From NCBI RefSeq assembly GCF_000787815.1, contig NZ_BBPO01000032.1, forward strand, positions 24,571 through 88,570: a stretch of DNA of 64,000 nt. The letters run 5' to 3'. This DNA comes from Streptacidiphilus neutrinimicus. GTDB lineage: Bacteria > Actinomycetota > Actinomycetes > Streptomycetales > Streptomycetaceae. Positions within the stretch are counted from its first letter, which is position 1, and each line of letters begins with the position of its first letter. Shown here in pieces: positions 60,455-64,000 of the stretch. The notes under the pieces were generated by a model. That model ran no database searches, was not told the DNA's origin, and saw only the letters and a program-made list of their open reading frames with translations. The translations under genes were made by a program, and so were the position numbers.

Positions 60455-61309
60455 TCAGGAACTGAAGCCGAGGATCCGCGCCTTCTCGGAGGCGAACTCC
60501 TCGTCGCTCAGCACGCCCTCCTTGTGCAGTCGCCCCAGCTCGGACAGTTGCCGCAGGCGCTCGCCCTCGTCACCGTGCCGGGCGTTTCCGTGCCCGGATC
60601 CCCCGTGTTCGGCCTGACGCGGCACCGCATCATGCGGCACGGCGTCCTGGGGGACCGCGTCCTGCGGGACGTAGGGGTTCGGAAGCGTGCGCTGGGGAGC
60701 CTGGTGCTGCTGCGCCTTGCGCTGCTGGGCCTTGCGTTGCTGGGCCAGGCGTTGCTGGGCCAGGCGGTGTTCCGCCTTGCGCTGCGGATCCGTGTACTGC
60801 GCGCCCGCCTGCCACCCAGCGCCCAAGCGCTGCTGGGCACTGGCGGCCGCGTCGATCGCCACCCGCTTGTGGTTGTGCCGTGAGGCCGCCACCTGGACCG
60901 TCTGGCCCTCCTGGAACTGGTGGCTGGCCACGCTGACGTACGTCTCGTACGGCTCCCGGCCCGGCAGTTCCACGTGGACCGTGTAGCGGTACACCCGGCG
61001 GCCCGCGTAGCCGAGGTCCGGCTGCCCGTTGATGTAGGTGTTGGTCCCCTTCACGGCGAGGATCCGGGCCGTCCCGCGGATGCCGCGCTTCAGCAGCCGC
61101 TTGTCGCCGCCGCCCATACCGGCCATCGACAGGTACATCCCGTACCCGAAGGAGCCCCACCACAGCACGCCGATGATGAACACATAGAGCACGATGTGCA
61201 CGGCGTTCGGACCTGGCACCTGGCTCGCCAGCAGGCACAGGGGCATGAATGCCGCGCTCATCAGTCCGAACCAGATCCAGACCAACAAGTTCAACTTGCC
61301 TAGAGTCAC
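60455..61309 (-). CDS. SHOCT-domain membrane protein
   Basis: 284 aa. Two N-terminal helices (LLVWIWFGLMSAAFMPLCLLA, VLYVFIIGVLWWGSFGYGMYL) lead to a beta-rich cytosolic domain (RRVYRYTVHVELPGREPYETYVSVASHQF). A Gln/Arg-rich linker with repeated AQQRKAQQR and PQDAV units follows. The C-terminal SHOCT domain is SELGRLHKEGVLSDEEFASEKARILG. SHOCT domains aid oligomerisation. The GTG at 61309 has AAAGG upstream. The 1,120-codon frame that includes it runs antisense through tyrS and is not the gene. Confidence 0.82.
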   Translation of the reverse strand: MTLGKLNLLVWIWFGLMSAAFMPLCLLASQVPGPNAVHIVLYVFIIGVLWWGSFGYGMYLSMAGMGGGDKRLLKRGIRGTARILAVKGTNTYINGQPDLGYAGRRVYRYTVHVELPGREPYETYVSVASHQFQEGQTVQVAASRHNHKRVAIDAAASAQQRLGAGWQAGAQYTDPQRKAEHRLAQQRLAQQRKAQQRKAQQHQAPQRTLPNPYVPQDAVPQDAVPHDAVPRQAEHGGSGHGNARHGDEGERLRQLSELGRLHKEGVLSDEEFASEKARILGFSS

Positions 61310-61522
61310 GTGAGGACGCCTTTCTCGCGCCGGGGGACCGCTCGGGCCCGCTCGTGCGGGCGAGACCGGTGTACCGAAGCACCAGGCCCGCGACCAGCGA
61401 AAGTCCTGCATTGTGACAGGTTCGGTGCGGATGGAGTCGTCCATCACATTGGTTCGCATTTGAACTGTTCGTTCCCTTATCGTCGGCAACAGCAGACCTC
61501 GACGAAACGGGAGCCAGCCCCC

Positions 61523-62206
61523 ATGGCCCGACAGTCCAAGAAGCAGGCGGCCGACGACCGCCGCGCCCGCATAGCCGAGATGCAGGCCGCCGAGCGCGCC
61601 CGCGAGCGCCGCACCAAGCTCCTGCTCGGCGCCGGCGCGCTCGTCGTCGTCGCCGGAGCCGTGGCCGGCATCGTCGCCGCGGTGAGCGGCAGCGACCACA
61701 AGAGCACCAGCGCCAACCCCGGCTCCTCGGTGAGCTGGGCCGCGCCCGCGGACACAGACGCCGCCGTCAAGGCGGCCGGACTGACCATGCTCGACGCCGA
61801 GGGAACCGCCGAGCACATCCACATTCACCTGGACGTCTGGGCGAACGGCCAGAAGGTGACCGTCCCGGCCCTGGTCGGCATCAACGAGGGCGCGCAGACG
61901 ATCAGCCCGCTGCACACGCACGACACCACCGGCGTCGTGCACATCGAGTCGCCGGTGGTGAAGGACTACGACCTCGGCCAGTTCATGACCGAATGGGGCG
62001 TCCCGCTCAACACCGGCCAGGTCGGCAACGACAAGGCCGACGCGACCCACACCCTCAAGGTCTACGTCAACGGCAAGCAGACCGGCAGCGACCCGTCCCG
62101 GCTCGTCTTCCACGCCCACGACGAGATCGCGATCGTCTACGGCACCGCCGCCCAGGACGCCTCCGTCCACGTACCGAGTGGCTACGCCTGGCCCAGCGGC
62201 CTGTAG
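61523..62206 (+). CDS. His-rich membrane-anchored protein, function unknown
   Basis: 227 aa. A basic cytosolic start (ARQSKKQAADDRRARIAEMQAAERARERR) is followed by one helix (LLLGAGALVVVAGAVAGIVAAV, about residues 34-55). The external domain has AEHIHIHLDVWANGQKVTVPALVGI and SPLHTHDTTGVVHIES. The alternating His residues are a plausible metal site, and the overall shape recalls actinobacterial copper-related or DsbA-partner proteins, but I cannot name a family. It is divergent from the SHOCT gene (213 bases, likely promoters) and 120 bases upstream of tyrS. Confidence 0.75.
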   Translation: MARQSKKQAADDRRARIAEMQAAERARERRTKLLLGAGALVVVAGAVAGIVAAVSGSDHKSTSANPGSSVSWAAPADTDAAVKAAGLTMLDAEGTAEHIHIHLDVWANGQKVTVPALVGINEGAQTISPLHTHDTTGVVHIESPVVKDYDLGQFMTEWGVPLNTGQVGNDKADATHTLKVYVNGKQTGSDPSRLVFHAHDEIAIVYGTAAQDASVHVPSGYAWPSGL

Positions 62207-62326
62207 TTCCGCGGCTTGCAGTTCTGCATCTGGACCGGATTGGCCAAGAAGGGGCCCGGTCGGGGAGGCTGTAGCCGACCAGGCCCTCGGGCGACCGACG
62301 GAACGACCCAAGGAAGAGACGAGACC

Positions 62327-63589
62327 GTGACCGACATCGTCGACGAACTGAAGTGGCGCGGCCTGCTGGCCCTGTCCACCGACGAGGACGCACTGCGCAA
62401 GGCTTTCGCGGACGGTCCGGTCACCTTCTATTGCGGCTTCGACCCGACCGCGGTCAGCCTGCACCTCGGCAACCTGGTGCAGATCCTCACCATGAAGCGC
62501 ATCCAGCTCGCCGGCAACAAGCCGCTGGGCCTCGTCGGCGGCGCCACCGGCCTGATCGGCGACCCGAAGCCGACCGCCGAGCGCGTGCTGAACGACCCCG
62601 CGACGGTCGCCGACTGGGTCGGCCGCTTGCGTGGCCAGATCGAGCGCTACCTCGACTTCGACGGCCCGAACGCCGCCGAGATGGTGAACAACCTCGACTG
62701 GACCTCGGGCATGTCGGCGATCAACCTGCTGCGTGACGTCGGCAAGTACTTCCGCGTCAACAACATGATCGCCAAGGAGGCCGTCGCCCGACGCCTCAAC
62801 TCCGAGGCCGGCATCAGCTACACCGAGTTCAGCTACCAGGTCCTGCAGGGTATGGACTTCCTGGAGCTCTACCGCCGCCATGGCTGCATGCTGCAGACCG
62901 GCGGCAGCGACCAGTGGGGCAACCTCACCGCCGGCACCGACCTGATCCGCAAGGCCGAGGGCGTCGCCGCCCACGCGCTCGCCACCCCGCTGATCACCAA
63001 GGCGGACGGCACCAAGTTCGGCAAGACCGAGTCCGGCACGGTCTGGCTCGACCCCGAGCTGACCACCCCGTACGCGTTCTACCAGTTCTGGCTGAACGCC
63101 GACGACCGCGACATCTCCAAGTTCCTGCGTATCTTCAGCTTCAAGTCCCACGAGGAGATCGAGGAGCTGGAGCGCATGACGGAGGAGGCGCCCTTCAAGC
63201 GCGCCGCTCAGCGTGCGCTCGCCGAGGAGCTGACCGTCCTGGTCCACGGCCAGGACCAGCTCGACCGCGCGGTCGCCGCGTCGAAGGCCCTTTTCGGCCA
63301 GGGCGACCTCGGCGAGCTCGACGCGCCCACTCTCGCGGCCGCCGTCGCCGAGCTTCCGAACGCCCAAGTGAGTGAACTCGGCGAGTTCGTCGACCTGTTC
63401 GTGGCAACCGGTCTTTCGGCCAGCCGCTCGGCCGCCCGCCGCACGATCAGCGAGGGCGGCGCCTACGTCAACAACACGAAGGTCGAGGACGAGGCCGCAG
63501 TCGCCACGCCGGCCGACCTCCTGCACGGCCGCTGGTTGGTCCTGCGCCGCGGCAAGCGCAACCTCGCCGCGGTCGAGCTGATGCGCTGA
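62327..63589 (+). CDS. tyrS: Tyrosyl-tRNA synthetase
   Basis: 420 aa, TyrRS type I. Class I signatures are HLGN (in DPTAVSLHLGNLV) and KFGKT (in TKADGTKFGKTESGT). The tyrosine pocket and the tRNA-binding C-terminal S4 domain (SASRSAARRTISEGGAYVNNTKVEDEAAV) are intact. It charges tRNA-Tyr. The GTG has an AAGGAAGAG element upstream at loose spacing. The 120-base leader contains GC-rich pairing potential, but I see no T-box sequence. Confidence 0.96.
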   Translation: MTDIVDELKWRGLLALSTDEDALRKAFADGPVTFYCGFDPTAVSLHLGNLVQILTMKRIQLAGNKPLGLVGGATGLIGDPKPTAERVLNDPATVADWVGRLRGQIERYLDFDGPNAAEMVNNLDWTSGMSAINLLRDVGKYFRVNNMIAKEAVARRLNSEAGISYTEFSYQVLQGMDFLELYRRHGCMLQTGGSDQWGNLTAGTDLIRKAEGVAAHALATPLITKADGTKFGKTESGTVWLDPELTTPYAFYQFWLNADDRDISKFLRIFSFKSHEEIEELERMTEEAPFKRAAQRALAEELTVLVHGQDQLDRAVAASKALFGQGDLGELDAPTLAAAVAELPNAQVSELGEFVDLFVATGLSASRSAARRTISEGGAYVNNTKVEDEAAVATPADLLHGRWLVLRRGKRNLAAVELMR

Positions 63590-63616
63590 CCAGCGGTTCT
63601 GACCTGCAGATTCGCC

Positions 63617-63653
63617 CGAATGGGGGAGATGTGACCCGCATCTCCCCCATTCG
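63617..63653 (+). terminator. tyrS intrinsic terminator
   Basis: A perfect 15-bp stem (CGAATGGGGGAGATG and its complement) with the loop TGACCCG begins 28 bases after the tyrS stop. A second small hairpin, GCCCCT-GGC-AGGGGC (63665-63679), follows. They insulate the downstream region. Confidence 0.88.
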
Positions 63654-63840
63654 CGTTTGACGAGGCCCCTGGCAGGGGCTAATGTTGGTCGAGTCGCCTG
63701 AATCGGACAGATGCGTCGTACGGAGCGTCGCTCCGCCGCACCAGTCCACACGTGACCACCCGTAGTTGATTCACTCACTTGATCGATCTCGTAGGCATCG
63801 GTGTCTGCCGAAGCCAAGCGGGTTCTATTTGGCGTGCGAA

Positions 63841-64000
63841 TTGACGAGCGGCGGTGGATTTCTCGGTTTCCGGGAAATGCGCTAACGTAGCGGAGGTCGC
63901 GAACGAGTGACTCCCCACTTTCTGGCGGGGAAGCGGAAAAGCCGCCCGGCGGATCTGCTAAGCTAGAAAACGAAGGAAGCGCCCGGAGGGCCTGGTGAAG
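63841..64000 (+). promoter_or_regulatory. Probable rRNA-operon promoter and leader (16S lies beyond the edge)
   Basis: Bases from about 63,841 contain TTGACG (63841), TAACGT (63883) and TAAGCT (63959), consistent with stacked rrn promoters. The final stretch, GAAAACGAAGGAAGCGCCCGGAGGG, closely resembles the transcribed leader of streptomycete 16S rRNA operons as I recall it. No ORF with coding character is present after 63,653. The 16S gene itself would start to the right of the window, so this is inferred. Confidence 0.55.

Noticed and set aside
60455..63817. 1,120-codon open frame antisense to tyrS and neighbours
   Set aside because: Antisense frame kept open by GC3 bias; only its 3' part (60455-61309) encodes the SHOCT protein with its own GTG and ribosome site.

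Overview
The window is high-G+C actinobacterial chromosome, most likely Streptomycetaceae (Streptomyces, Kitasatospora or Streptacidiphilus). Pointers are the strong GC3 bias, frequent GTG starts, ATGA/GTGA gene overlaps, many RsbW-like ATP-binding proteins, a streptophobe-type membrane protein, an FHA-FHA-ABC transporter, and a core block (rnpB, QueA-like, NfeD/SPFH, PCD, HNH, AAG glycosylase, TyrRS) that runs into what looks like an rRNA-operon leader.

Layout. 1-8,730: a minus-strand Tad/Flp pilus operon (three TadE/TadG-like pseudopilins, Flp pilin, TadC, TadB, TadA ATPase, TadZ-like ATPase, SAF/CpaB-like protein, a secreted protein, a lipoprotein) followed by a separate prepilin peptidase. 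8,975-11,117: three plus-strand genes (anti-sigma-like ATPase, unknown, degenerate HD-fold). 11,119-20,170: a tight seven-gene minus-strand operon that reads as a cryptic biosynthetic cluster: sugar-isomerase TIM barrel, MocA-type oxidoreductase, O-carbamoyltransferase, radical SAM/SPASM enzyme, nucleotidyltransferase, shikimate-dehydrogenase homologue and an unusual seryl-tRNA synthetase. 20,293-24,937: an anti-sigma-like ATPase and two copies of an HTH-regulator plus NUDIX module (the first regulator frameshifted) around HD and HAD hydrolase genes; GGGACGT-type repeats lie in the control regions.

25,027-41,323 is a defence island. It holds vsr, an NgoMIV-type and a NaeI-type endonuclease (both families cut GCCGGC), one unknown gene, one C5 cytosine methyltransferase and a small AbrB-like protein. 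These join a four-gene operon: a 1,579-aa HATPase-helicase, a NERD-nuclease helicase, DrmA and DrmB. DrmA and DrmB are the DISARM core, but drmC, drmD and drmE are absent and the two large ATPases stand in their place. The single methyltransferase could serve both restriction enzymes and the DISARM-like machine. The island stops at rnpB (minus strand, about 41,892-42,303).

42,344-63,589 is conserved housekeeping and regulatory sequence: an RNB ribonuclease, streptophobe protein, FHA-ABC transporter, QueA-like/SDR pair, a GAF histidine kinase with NarL-type regulator, an ABC ATPase, NfeD and SPFH proteins, pterin dehydratase, a Q/Y-rich membrane beta-propeller, HNH protein, PEBP protein, 3-methyladenine glycosylase, SHOCT protein, a His-rich membrane protein and tyrosyl-tRNA synthetase. 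A strong terminator (63,617-63,653) separates tyrS from the probable rrn promoter/leader at the right edge. No CRISPR array, tRNA gene or insertion sequence was recognised.
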